This document shows positions 1-6,098 of a DNA stretch of 9,397 bases, piece by piece. Source of the stretch: DASYSA01 sp036003885 (GTDB lineage Bacteria > Acidobacteriota > Blastocatellia > UBA7656); contig DASYSA010000505.1 of the NCBI GenBank assembly GCA_036003885.1, positions 1-9,397 of the forward strand. The letters are read 5' to 3'. Every line of letters starts with the position of its first letter. Positions within the stretch are counted from its first letter, which is position 1. Made by a program: the position numbers and the translations under genes. Under the pieces are notes generated by a model. That model was not told the DNA's origin, made no database searches, and worked only from the letters and a program-made list of their open reading frames with translations.

Positions 1-24
1 AGGATGTCTTACTACCTTCAGATC

Positions 25-52
25 GAAAACGCGAAACGCAAAACGCGCAACG
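25..52. repeat. Heptanucleotide tandem repeat, C(G/A)AAACG type
   Basis: Four adjacent 7-nt units (25-31, 32-38, 39-45, 46-52) all end in ACG and share an A-rich core, with consensus close to C(G/A)AAACG. The array lies directly downstream of the stop codon of the ADOP permease gene, which ends at 62 on the minus strand. It is short and imperfect. Its 7-nt period matches two other unrelated arrays in this window. Short heptamer repeats (STRR) are known from cyanobacteria; placing this array in a comparable class is inference. Confidence 0.6.
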
Positions 53-61
53 TTGTTTCCA

Positions 62-2503
62 TCACTCGTATCGAAGCGCCACCATAGGATCGACTTTGGT
101 CGCTCTTCGTGCCGGAATGTAACAGGCCAGCAGAGCTACACTCGTGAGCAACAGCGCAATACCGGCAAAAGTGAACGGATCGGTGGCTTGTACTCCAAAG
201 AGCAGACTCGACAACAACCGCGTCAGCACAAAAGCTCCCCCCAGACCAATTCCCAAACCGATCAGAGCCAGCTTCACTCCCTGGCCGAGGATCAGCTTCA
301 GGACCGCGGGTGTTTGAGCCCCAAGTGCGATGCGAATGCCGATCTCGTTTGTGCGCTGGTTCACTGAGTACGAGATGACACCATAGATTCCCAGCGATGC
401 GAGAATCAACGCGAGGAACGAGAAACCGGCCAGCAGCACCGTCACGAAGCGACGCGGCGAAACTGCCTGGTCGACAATTTCCTGCAAGGTCTGGAAGTCA
501 CTGTTAGGCAAATCCGAGTCGACGCTTCCCAGCGCCGCTCGAACACTTGGAACAAGCGATTCCATAGGCAGCTTCGCCCTGATTACGAGGTCCATGGAGC
601 CCGAACCGTTCTGAGCAACCGGGAGATACATCTCCATACTTCCCTCTTGTTCCAACGCGCCGTGCCGCACGTTGCCAACGACGCCGACGACATGCCATTC
701 GTCCCGCCCGATCAGCGCGATCTGGTCGAGCGCATCGCGATCCGGCCACAACCTTCGCGCCATCGTCTCGTTCACCAATAACACGTTTTGACTATCGGCG
801 GTGTCGTGTGCGGTGAACTCCCTGCCGGCAATCACCGGGATTTTCATCGCCTTAATATATCCCGGGCCGATAATGCGCGGGAACGCAATCGGGAACGTCT
901 CCGGCGTGTAAGCCTGGCCTTTCGCGCGAACTCCCCAACTGCGATTGCGGCCAAGTGGCAGCGCGTCGGTCAGACCAGCCGCCTCGACTCCCGGAATCGC
1001 CTCAACGCTCCGGACCACTCGCTCGTAGAGCTCGTTCTGTTGTGCCGTGGTCGGATATCTGTCGCCGGTTTCGATGCGCCAGGACGCGGCCTGCTCCGGC
1101 CGGAATCCAGGGTCGACCTCCAGCAGCCTCTGGAAGCTTCGAATCAGCAGCCCCGCGCCGACGAGCAGTACGCACGCCAGCGCGATTTCCGAGACCACCA
1201 ATGTTCCACGAATCCATGCCCCCCGCCCTCCTTCGCTCGAACCGCGACTCGCGTCTTTCAAACTCTCGTGCACATCCCATCGAGAAATCTGAAGCGCAGG
1301 TACAATCCCAAAGAGCAGTCCGGTGACGAAGGCAGCAACCAGAGTAAAGACGAGCGCCCTCGCGTCGATTTGCACGGTCTGTAAGAGGGGAAGGCTGATC
1401 GCCCGCGTGCCGGCGAGGGTTCGCGTCGCGAGAAAAGCAAGAGGCAGCCCGAGCGCCGCGCCGCAACAAGCGAGCAGGACGCTTTCGGTCAACATCTGGC
1501 GAACCAGGCGTGACCGCTCGGCCCCGAGTGCCACGCGAACCGCGATCTCCTTGCGCCTCGAAGTCGCCTGTGCCAGCAGGAGATTCGAGAGGTTGGTGCA
1601 GGCTATCAAGAGTACACACCCAACGGCACAGAAAAGCACCACGAACGCCGGGCGAAATCGACCGCTGATCCGCTCCTGCAGGCTCGTTAACCTGGCGCCA
1701 TTCTGGTTCCGCTCCGGATGGTTGAGCGTTACCTGCGGCGTGATCAGATCGAACTCGGCTTGTGCGCTCTGCAGCGTAACGCCGGGTTTCAGCCGCCCGA
1801 CTACCGCAAGCGTGTTTCCCCATCGATCGGTCTCCGCCGTAAGCGGGAACGGCACCAGTAAATCGATTCGAGATCCCGGCGAGAAGACAGACGAGAAGTC
1901 GAAAGAAGGAGGCAGCACCCCAATCACCGTAGTCGTCTGGTTGTTGAGCGTGATCGATCGCCCCACGATTCCGGCGTCCGACCCAAAGCGATGCTCCCAA
2001 AAACTGTGAGTCAGGAGCGCAGCTCCCCTTCCATTCCACACGCATTCCTCGTCGACAAATCCTCGCCCCATCTGCGGCGTAACCCCGAGGAGGTCCAGGA
2101 AGTTCTGCGACACGCCGACTCCTCTGAGCCGTTCCGGTTCCCCGCTGCCGGTTAAGGTGTAGCTCCCGTAATCGAAGAACGCGAAGTAGGCGGCAAGGTC
2201 CTCGAAAGACTGATTCATGCTGCGCCAGTCGGAGAAGTTTCCTACCTGAGTGGTAACCCCGGACAAATTCCCTTCCGCTGCAACGAGCCCGCCCGCAGAT
2301 TTAGGGGCGCTGCTCGCGATCCATACCAGACGATCGGGTTCTCGAAACGGTAGCGGACGGACGAGCAAGGCATTTACCACGCTGAAGACGGCGGTATTTG
2401 CTCCAATTCCAAGCGCGAGCGTTACGACCGCGATCAGCGTGAAGCCAGGCTTCTTAAGCAACATTCGAGCGCCAAACCGCAGGTCCTGCCACAGAGACTC
2501 CAT
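62..2503 (-). CDS. ADOP-type ABC transporter permease (MacB/FtsX-like, duplicated)
   Basis: This 813-aa inner-membrane protein belongs to the duplicated MacB/FtsX permease group called ADOP, which is very abundant in Acidobacteriota. The N-terminus (residues 1-53, starting MESLWQDLRFGARMLLKKPG) is the typical ADOP opening with the first membrane helix at about 21-43. A periplasmic MacB-type domain spans about 50-280, followed by an FtsX domain with helices near 285-308, 338-360 and 383-405. The second half repeats the pattern: a helix at 434-454, a periplasmic domain at 460-680 and helices at 685-708, 738-760 and 779-797. Both halves carry the FtsX-type stretch around R-x-ALGA (322-328 and 724-729). 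The ATG at 2503 is preceded by a strong GGAGGTG Shine-Dalgarno. No ATPase gene is adjacent, as is usual for these orphan permeases, so the substrate cannot be told. The gene is intact. Confidence 0.95.
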   Translation of the reverse strand: MESLWQDLRFGARMLLKKPGFTLIAVVTLALGIGANTAVFSVVNALLVRPLPFREPDRLVWIASSAPKSAGGLVAAEGNLSGVTTQVGNFSDWRSMNQSFEDLAAYFAFFDYGSYTLTGSGEPERLRGVGVSQNFLDLLGVTPQMGRGFVDEECVWNGRGAALLTHSFWEHRFGSDAGIVGRSITLNNQTTTVIGVLPPSFDFSSVFSPGSRIDLLVPFPLTAETDRWGNTLAVVGRLKPGVTLQSAQAEFDLITPQVTLNHPERNQNGARLTSLQERISGRFRPAFVVLFCAVGCVLLIACTNLSNLLLAQATSRRKEIAVRVALGAERSRLVRQMLTESVLLACCGAALGLPLAFLATRTLAGTRAISLPLLQTVQIDARALVFTLVAAFVTGLLFGIVPALQISRWDVHESLKDASRGSSEGGRGAWIRGTLVVSEIALACVLLVGAGLLIRSFQRLLEVDPGFRPEQAASWRIETGDRYPTTAQQNELYERVVRSVEAIPGVEAAGLTDALPLGRNRSWGVRAKGQAYTPETFPIAFPRIIGPGYIKAMKIPVIAGREFTAHDTADSQNVLLVNETMARRLWPDRDALDQIALIGRDEWHVVGVVGNVRHGALEQEGSMEMYLPVAQNGSGSMDLVIRAKLPMESLVPSVRAALGSVDSDLPNSDFQTLQEIVDQAVSPRRFVTVLLAGFSFLALILASLGIYGVISYSVNQRTNEIGIRIALGAQTPAVLKLILGQGVKLALIGLGIGLGGAFVLTRLLSSLLFGVQATDPFTFAGIALLLTSVALLACYIPARRATKVDPMVALRYE

Positions 2504-2527
2504 CGACTCACCTCCGCAAAGTTGTCG

Positions 2528-2562
2528 TGATGCGTGATGCGAGATCCGTGATCCAGGATCTC
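2528..2562 (+). repeat. TGATGCG-type heptamer array with 8-bp inverted repeat
   Basis: Five consecutive 7-nt units begin with two exact TGATGCG copies (2528-2541) and continue as diverged units such as TGATCCA. The diverged part contains a perfect 8-bp inverted repeat, CGAGATCC (2540-2547) against GGATCTCG (2556-2563), with an 8-nt loop. The array lies 25 bp upstream of the ADOP permease start on the minus strand, so it would fall in the 5' untranslated region or promoter of that gene. Confidence 0.7.
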
Positions 2563-2620
2563 GGGCACTTCAGGTGAGTGACGATTGTGCGCAAAAGGTC
2601 GCCGTTCTCGTCATAATTCC

Positions 2621-2707
2621 TGATGCGTGACTCGTGATGCGTGATGCGTGATTCGTGGTGCGTGATGCGTGGTGCGTGATGGGTGTGTTTAAATGATACT
2701 TGATCCG
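2621..2707 (+). repeat. TGATGCG heptamer tandem array, main block
   Basis: Nine uninterrupted 7-nt units run from 2621 to 2683. Four are exact TGATGCG; the others differ by one or two bases (TGACTCG, TGATTCG, TGGTGCG, TGATGGG). After a 10-nt break two further related units follow at 2694-2707 (TGATACT, TGATCCG). Because 7 is not a multiple of 3, three consecutive units place TGA in all three plus-strand frames. The block lies between the DUF5996 gene and the ADOP permease gene. Confidence 0.9.
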
Positions 2708-2745
2708 TACTTGACACGTACTACTGTGACTCCTGGCCCGTCGCA

Positions 2746-2773
2746 CGCATCACTCGTCACACATCACGCATCA
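2746..2773 (-). repeat. TGATGCG heptamer array in inverted orientation
   Basis: Four 7-nt units read as TGATGCG or close variants on the minus strand (plus-strand CGCATCA at 2746-2752 and 2767-2773, with CTCGTCA and CACATCA between). They face the plus-strand block at 2621-2683, so the two could pair as a long imperfect hairpin with about 60 nt between them. The array overlaps the 3' end of the DUF5996 gene and supplies its stop codon. Confidence 0.85.
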
Positions 2774-3693
2774 CGCCGTTCTAACGCGTTTCGATCCCAC
2801 TTGGACAAGTCAGCTGCCGCTTCGTACGTTGTCTGCAGGAAGTCGAGTAGAGTGTCATCAGGAGACTCGGATTGGCGCACAGCGTCGTAGGGGAGGATGA
2901 ACTCTCTTAGATCCGTACTATAGAACGCTTCTCCTGGTTTGACTCGCGCCGTCGAAAAGCCATCAGGTTCGGGATACGCATAGGAATAGAAGACGGGATA
3001 GAGAATCGGACCGCCTCCCGGCCAAAAACCACAACTGCTGACTTCGTGGGAGTAGGCTTCGCGTGCCACTTTGTCAGGCAGGTTGGGAACGCCGCCCGGG
3101 TGTTCAGGAGCGCGGCGCCCGGAGAACCGGGTTACCGCCAGATCGGGAGCGCCCCAGAAGAAGTGTACGGGGCTGCACTTCCCAATGAAGCGGCCCCGAA
3201 ACTGTTTGAAGACGCGATCTGCCTGGACGAGGATTCGCCAGAATCGATTCGCGTATTCCGGATCGTAGGCAGAGTGGGATTCGTCCTGGTCGAACCGGAT
3301 TGCATCCACCACTTCGTTCGGTTTCTTGTGAATGTCTACGCTAAGGTCGAGCCTGCCCATCTCCTGCATCAGGCGGCGGTAGAACGCTGCGACCGATTGA
3401 GGCTGCAGCGGGAAGCTACCAACACCCCCATCGCTCGATTCAATAATCAACTGGTGACGAATGAAATCGAAATCGATTTGGAACGTTCGGGTGTCATGCG
3501 GAATCGCCGAGGTAGTGAGCCCGGTGGCAGTTACGTAAAGGGTCACATGCCAGGAGTGATTCACCCAGGGACTCTTTGCGAGGCGAATCTTGCCGGCGAT
3601 CTGGGTCCACATGTGAAGGGTTGCGCAGGTATCGCTCCATGCCTCAAGAGGAAGTGCGGGCCACGCTTCATAGTGCGCGCCAGACGATTGCAT
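2764..3693 (-). CDS. DUF5996 family protein
   Basis: This 309-aa protein, predicted cytoplasmic since no signal peptide or membrane helix is visible, matches the DUF5996 family from memory. The match rests on the opening WPALPLEAW-like segment, the block around GKCSPVHFFWGAPDLAVTRF (about residues 171-190) and the REAYSHEVSSCGFWPGGG block (about 211-228). No biochemical role is established for the family to my knowledge. The His, Glu and Cys residues in those blocks are conserved-looking but a catalytic role is not shown. I chose the ATG at 3693 because GGGAGG sits 8 nt upstream; an in-frame GTG at 3711 would place that Shine-Dalgarno inside the gene. A promoter candidate lies about 40 bp upstream. 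The C-terminal residues RDA and the TGA stop lie inside a heptamer repeat, so the natural end may have been replaced. Function unknown. Confidence 0.93.
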   Translation of the reverse strand: MQSSGAHYEAWPALPLEAWSDTCATLHMWTQIAGKIRLAKSPWVNHSWHVTLYVTATGLTTSAIPHDTRTFQIDFDFIRHQLIIESSDGGVGSFPLQPQSVAAFYRRLMQEMGRLDLSVDIHKKPNEVVDAIRFDQDESHSAYDPEYANRFWRILVQADRVFKQFRGRFIGKCSPVHFFWGAPDLAVTRFSGRRAPEHPGGVPNLPDKVAREAYSHEVSSCGFWPGGGPILYPVFYSYAYPEPDGFSTARVKPGEAFYSTDLREFILPYDAVRQSESPDDTLLDFLQTTYEAAADLSKWDRNALERRDA

Positions 3694-3733
3694 TATGAAA
3701 TCCTCCCTCACCCGATGTTGCGAGTCAGTTTAG

Positions 3734-3761
3734 CGTATAGACTCGGTCCTCAAGAAGTCAA
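3734..3761 (-). promoter_or_regulatory. Sigma70-like promoter for the DUF5996 gene
   Basis: On the minus strand TTGACT (3761-3756) and TATACG (3739-3734) are separated by 16 nt. The -35 box matches the consensus at five of six positions and the -10 box at four of six. The predicted transcript would start near 3727 and give a 5' untranslated region of about 35 nt before the ATG at 3693. Prediction by eye only. Confidence 0.45.
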
Positions 3762-3795
3762 TTCCCGCCAACCGCTTCCGACAACGATCCTGGCA

Positions 3796-3810
3796 GGTTT
3801 CTCAGAAACC
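3796..3810. repeat. Small perfect inverted repeat GGTTTC-TCA-GAAACC
   Basis: A perfect 6-bp dyad (7 bp if the loop is reduced to one base) sits about 35 bp upstream of the -35 box of the DUF5996 promoter candidate. It could be an operator half-site pair or a small hairpin. No T-run follows on either strand, so it is not a recognisable terminator. Confidence 0.3.
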
Positions 3811-4054
3811 GAGGTCGATGGCTCGCCCGGCGATCAGTCGAAAACCAACTCCGTCGACTCAGCCCCGGGCAATCAACATTTGTGATGCCCAGGACAAATG
3901 GACTTATGTTCCGATGTCGTGATTACCTTCGAAGCGAGGTCGTAAGACTAAATTAAGGATTCGGTGTCGAGGTGTAGTGGTCGGCAGGGTGTAGGGCAGG
4001 GAGCAAATCTCTCATGGATCCGGCAAGGTCCATGGAATCTGGAGGGTTGGGCGA
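3811..4054. other. Intergenic stretch without a recognisable gene
   Basis: Part of the gap between the DUF5996 gene (start 3693, minus) and the small hypothetical gene (end 4143, minus). Apart from the dyad on its right edge and the heptamer hairpin on its left edge in minus-strand order, I see no ORF with a ribosome binding site, no RNA gene and no terminator here. The plus-strand frames open in this area run through the heptamer repeat and are not credible. Confidence 0.5.
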
Positions 4055-4139
4055 ATTGCGGATTTCGGATAATTTCGGATTGCGAAATTCCGTGGAATTG
4101 GGGATTTCAATCCGAAATCCGCATTCCGAAATCCGCAAT
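4055..4139. repeat. Nested inverted heptamer repeat (large hairpin)
   Basis: An 85-bp palindromic element is built from 7-nt units. The outer arms ATTGCGGATTTCGGA (4055-4069) and its complement (4125-4139) match perfectly over 15 bp. The inner arms ATTTCGGATTG (4072-4082) and CAATCCGAAAT (4108-4118) match perfectly over 11 bp. The apex contains a further 6-bp dyad AATTCC-GT-GGAATT (4086-4099). The right arm is four clean heptamers alternating CCGAAAT and CCGCA(A/T)T. It begins three bases beyond the stop codon of the small hypothetical gene, so in RNA it would form a strong 3' hairpin able to stabilise or end that transcript; no clear U-tract follows. Confidence 0.88.
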
Positions 4140-4142
4140 CCT

Positions 4143-4409
4143 TCAGTCGTCGAGCAGCTTCTTTTCGCGAGCTACCTCCACAAGACGTGCAAGCAACTCG
4201 GCTTCTGCCATGGCGACTCGCCGACCCAGACTAATGAGCCGGTAGTAGCGACGACGCTCGTCATCTGTTTCCGGACCCGGTCTCTCCGACACTAAGGCTG
4301 CTACCGAACTCAAAGACCGCTCGCATCCTGCCTTCAAAGACGACCGCTGTGATTTGACACAAGGCAGCCGGTTAATCAACTGCCTGAGTTGCCGGCCCTC
4401 GGTAAGCAC
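4143..4409 (-). CDS. Small helical hypothetical protein
   Basis: This is an 88-aa ORF with a GTG start, 56 bp downstream of the secreted-protein gene on the same strand. A purine-rich AGAGG lies about 10 nt upstream of the GTG, an acceptable but spaced Shine-Dalgarno. The protein is rich in Arg, Glu and Leu; residues about 48-86 (from DDERRRYYRL to AREKKLLDD) look like one or two amphipathic helices. There is no signal peptide, membrane segment or domain that I recognise. It could be a real small protein, or the 3' remnant of a longer gene whose 5' part was lost. It ends just before the large heptamer hairpin. No function is proposed. Confidence 0.45.
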   Translation of the reverse strand: MLTEGRQLRQLINRLPCVKSQRSSLKAGCERSLSSVAALVSERPGPETDDERRRYYRLISLGRRVAMAEAELLARLVEVAREKKLLDD

Positions 4410-4465
4410 GCGTACCCAGCCTCTGTCCTTCTCCCATAAGAGCTGCAGTGTGAGCGCTCGGCAAA

Positions 4466-5083
4466 CTACTTAACGCTATTGCATGGCCAACCTTCAGGTC
4501 GCGGCTCCGGTTGAACTCCCAGCTCAACTCCAAAGAAGTTGCCCATCTCCCATTTGATGAGGTCCCGCGCGTGGCGCAGCCAGCCGGCATTCGGGCCTTT
4601 CCATATGTAATAGATATTTAACACCCGAATCTCGTGCGTAGATGGGTAGTAGACCCCTGCCACGTCAACTTTAAAGTATGGTTCAAAGAATGCTGATGGC
4701 ATTACCACCACGTAAAGTTTAGCGGGCGAGAGGCGGGCGGCGCGGTCAGCCACGGCCGGACACTTCATGAATTCAGCCTGGACTTCGGCAAACGCGCTAT
4801 CGATCCAGTCGCCGATCGAGTCGGGTCCGCCCGGAAAGTTCTTGATCTCATTTATTGCGTAGTCGGGCACGCCTTTTTTAACTAACTTGGCGGTCTTTTT
4901 TTCCCAGTTCACCTCTGGCTGATCGTACCCCTGAGTGTTGTACCGGATGCCATATCGCGGGGAGAGCTGGTCCGATGCCGCGCGAGGCGAACCCAGGAAC
5001 TGAAAATAGCCCTGCGCTTTTGCTGGATTGGCACTACCCAATAGGGGCAGGAGTAGCAAGAGCAGCAAATGTCGTTTGAGCAC
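4466..5083 (-). CDS. Secreted protein of unknown function
   Basis: This 205-aa protein has a classic Sec signal peptide: MLKRH, a run of leucines, then a likely cleavage after AKA at residue 23. The mature part is globular with aromatic-rich blocks around KLYVVVMPSAFFEPYF (about 122-137) and HEIRVLNIYYIWKG (150-163). Two cysteines in the mature part (108 and 201) could form a disulfide. Near the C-terminus WEMGNFFGVELG (178-189) has the spacing of a zinc-protease HExxHxxGxxxG helix, but both metal His positions are replaced (Trp and Asn). Whether this is a degenerate peptidase or chance is open. The start is the GTG at 5083, with GGAG 7 nt upstream and immediately before the signal peptide; the frame stays open upstream to 5233, but that extension would bury the signal peptide. 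I do not recognise a named family. Confidence 0.85.
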   Translation of the reverse strand: MLKRHLLLLLLLPLLGSANPAKAQGYFQFLGSPRAASDQLSPRYGIRYNTQGYDQPEVNWEKKTAKLVKKGVPDYAINEIKNFPGGPDSIGDWIDSAFAEVQAEFMKCPAVADRAARLSPAKLYVVVMPSAFFEPYFKVDVAGVYYPSTHEIRVLNIYYIWKGPNAGWLRHARDLIKWEMGNFFGVELGVQPEPRPEGWPCNSVK

Positions 5084-5233
5084 TGTATCACTCCGAGAGT
5101 TTGTTTTTTGAGTTGTTCTTAGGAAGGGGCCTGAGCGACGCCGAGTCCAGATTCCGGAAGCCTTATCGCTCCACTCTCGCAGAACCCTGGCCGTCGTCCC
5201 AAGTTCTACGCAAGGTGCGTGCCGACCGTTCAA

Positions 5234-5502
5234 GCGAGTGTCGCGCTTTTAGATGTGACTCTTCCTGCCTATGTGGGGCTTCGAAGTTTTCGCGGGAGTG
5301 TCCCCCGTTCTCGTCATTGAAGCAGGGCAAGAATCTTGCGGCTGTCGGCCTCAGTTTTCCTGTGACCGGTCCTCGTCGATAAAGAACATCGATTTCGGGA
5401 GCCATTTGATGGGGAGTTTTGGTGTCCCATAAAGTTACATTCTGTAGCTCTATTTTACTCTAGTCGCATTGAATACGCTGTTGCAGTGAATCGCAGAGTC
5501 CT
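5234..5502. other. Intergenic region between divergent gene blocks, left part
   Basis: This lies upstream of both the minus-strand secreted-protein gene and the plus-strand polysaccharide operon. Two overlapping small frames (5101-5382 plus, 5163-5405 minus) lack Shine-Dalgarno sequences and recognisable protein character. I see no convincing promoter for the secreted-protein gene, although one is expected somewhere between 5090 and 5300. Confidence 0.5.
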
Positions 5503-5538
5503 CGACTGAAAATATTGCCGCATTCTGCTTTTCAGTCG
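5503..5538. repeat. Perfect 10-bp inverted repeat
   Basis: CGACTGAAAA (5503-5512) is exactly complementary to TTTTCAGTCG (5529-5538) across a 16-nt spacer. With one G-U pair the RNA stem could extend to 12 bp (5501 with 5540). It lies about 120 bp upstream of the operon promoter, with arm centres 26 bp apart. It could be a paired operator or activator site, or the 3' hairpin of a short transcript. There is no T-run next to it on either strand. Confidence 0.6.
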
Positions 5539-5655
5539 GGTTGGGGGAGAGCAGTTGGTCACATCGCAACGAATTGCTCTGGGGCGGCCTTCAGGGGACC
5601 TGAATAGGGCATATAGACTGCGGGGCGGAAGGATAGCGCAAACCTATCCGGGGTA

Positions 5656-5684
5656 TTGACAATATTTAGCGGATGAAATATTCT
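5656..5684 (+). promoter_or_regulatory. Sigma70-like promoter of the polysaccharide operon
   Basis: A perfect -35 box TTGACA (5656-5661) is followed after the optimal 17 nt by TATTCT (5679-5684), four of six matches to the -10 consensus. The predicted start is near 5691. It is the best promoter by eye in the window and points toward the TPR, ligase and export genes. No gene with a good ribosome binding site lies between it and the first operon gene apart from a possible 22-codon ORF. Confidence 0.7.
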
Positions 5685-5690
5685 TCCGGC

Positions 5691-6098
5691 CAGCGTTGAG
5701 AGGCGCCACAGCTGTCGGGACAGCCGGAAGTACTGCGAGGTAAATCACTTATGTTGAGGTTTGACGATCGCGCTTGCGGTACGCATACAGGGTACCCCTT
5801 TCCTACTTGGGACTCGTAGCCCGAAGCATAATACCGAAAGCATCACCACAGCATGGTGGAAAAAAACCTTGGAGGCTGAACCTACCCCGAGAGGCCCAGG
5901 AGTTCTAACTTAAGAGACTGAAGAAGACATACGGTTTGTCGGCGCTTCGCGTCTTCCCTTACGGGTTTAAGTGATCTAAGGCACACGTTCGTCTGGAAAT
6001 CCGTTTGAGTCGGCGCACATACCCATCGCAAGGGCGATAGTGGTGCTGGTGCTCATTAACGTCAAGTTCCAACAGTGTTTTGCGAGGTTCTAAAACAG
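5691..6098 (+). promoter_or_regulatory. Long 5' leader of the polysaccharide operon
   Basis: About 400 nt separate the predicted transcription start from the ATG of the TPR gene. Several short dyads are visible: GCTGTC-GG-GACAGC (5711-5724, at about +20), CACCA-CAGCA-TGGTG (5844-5858) followed by an A-run, and ATCGC-AAGG-GCGAT (6025-6038) near the gene. A leader this long suggests RNA-level control such as a structured element, antitermination or a leader peptide. I compared it mentally with the c-di-GMP-I riboswitch consensus and found no match; I recognise no known riboswitch. A second promoter within it cannot be excluded (TTGACG at 5761-5766 with a poor -10). Confidence 0.4.
5751..5819 (+). 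CDS. Possible 22-aa leader peptide
   Basis: An ATG at 5751 is preceded by GCGAGG with about 10 nt spacing and opens a 22-codon frame ending in TAG at 5817-5819. It starts about 60 nt after the predicted transcription start of the polysaccharide operon. The peptide (MLRFDDRACGTHTGYPFPTW, then DS) has no run of a single amino acid that would suggest classic attenuation. It may be chance. Confidence 0.2.
   Translation: MLRFDDRACGTHTGYPFPTWDS

Noticed and set aside
1002..2045. 347-aa minus-strand frame inside the ADOP permease gene
   Set aside because: It is a shifted frame of the intact permease and has the Arg/Gly/Ser-rich composition of an out-of-frame shadow.
2508..2717. Minus-strand 69-aa frame containing a YDENGDLLRTI stretch reminiscent of YD/RHS repeats
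   Set aside because: Half of the frame is translated heptamer repeat (RITHHES repeats), there is no ribosome binding site, and a single YD-like stretch is too short to call a gene remnant.
2528..2776. CRISPR-like array
   Set aside because: The units are 7 nt in direct tandem without spacers, and no cas genes are present.
3046..3885. Plus-strand 279-aa open frame opposite the DUF5996 gene
   Set aside because: It lies antisense to a gene with a recognised family, a ribosome binding site and a promoter; its translation has no domain character.
5084..5115. Plus-strand hairpin ACTC-CGA-GAGT followed by a T-run as a rho-independent terminator
   Set aside because: The stem is only 4 bp and the site coincides with the Shine-Dalgarno of the minus-strand gene; no plus-strand gene ends here.
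5101..5405. Two overlapping small frames (5101-5382 plus, 5163-5405 minus) upstream of the secreted-protein gene
   Set aside because: No Shine-Dalgarno, low-complexity Arg/Ser composition, and no family resemblance.
5761..5789. Second promoter candidate TTGACG-N17-CATACA
   Set aside because: The -10 box matches the consensus at only three positions, and a much better promoter lies 100 bp upstream.
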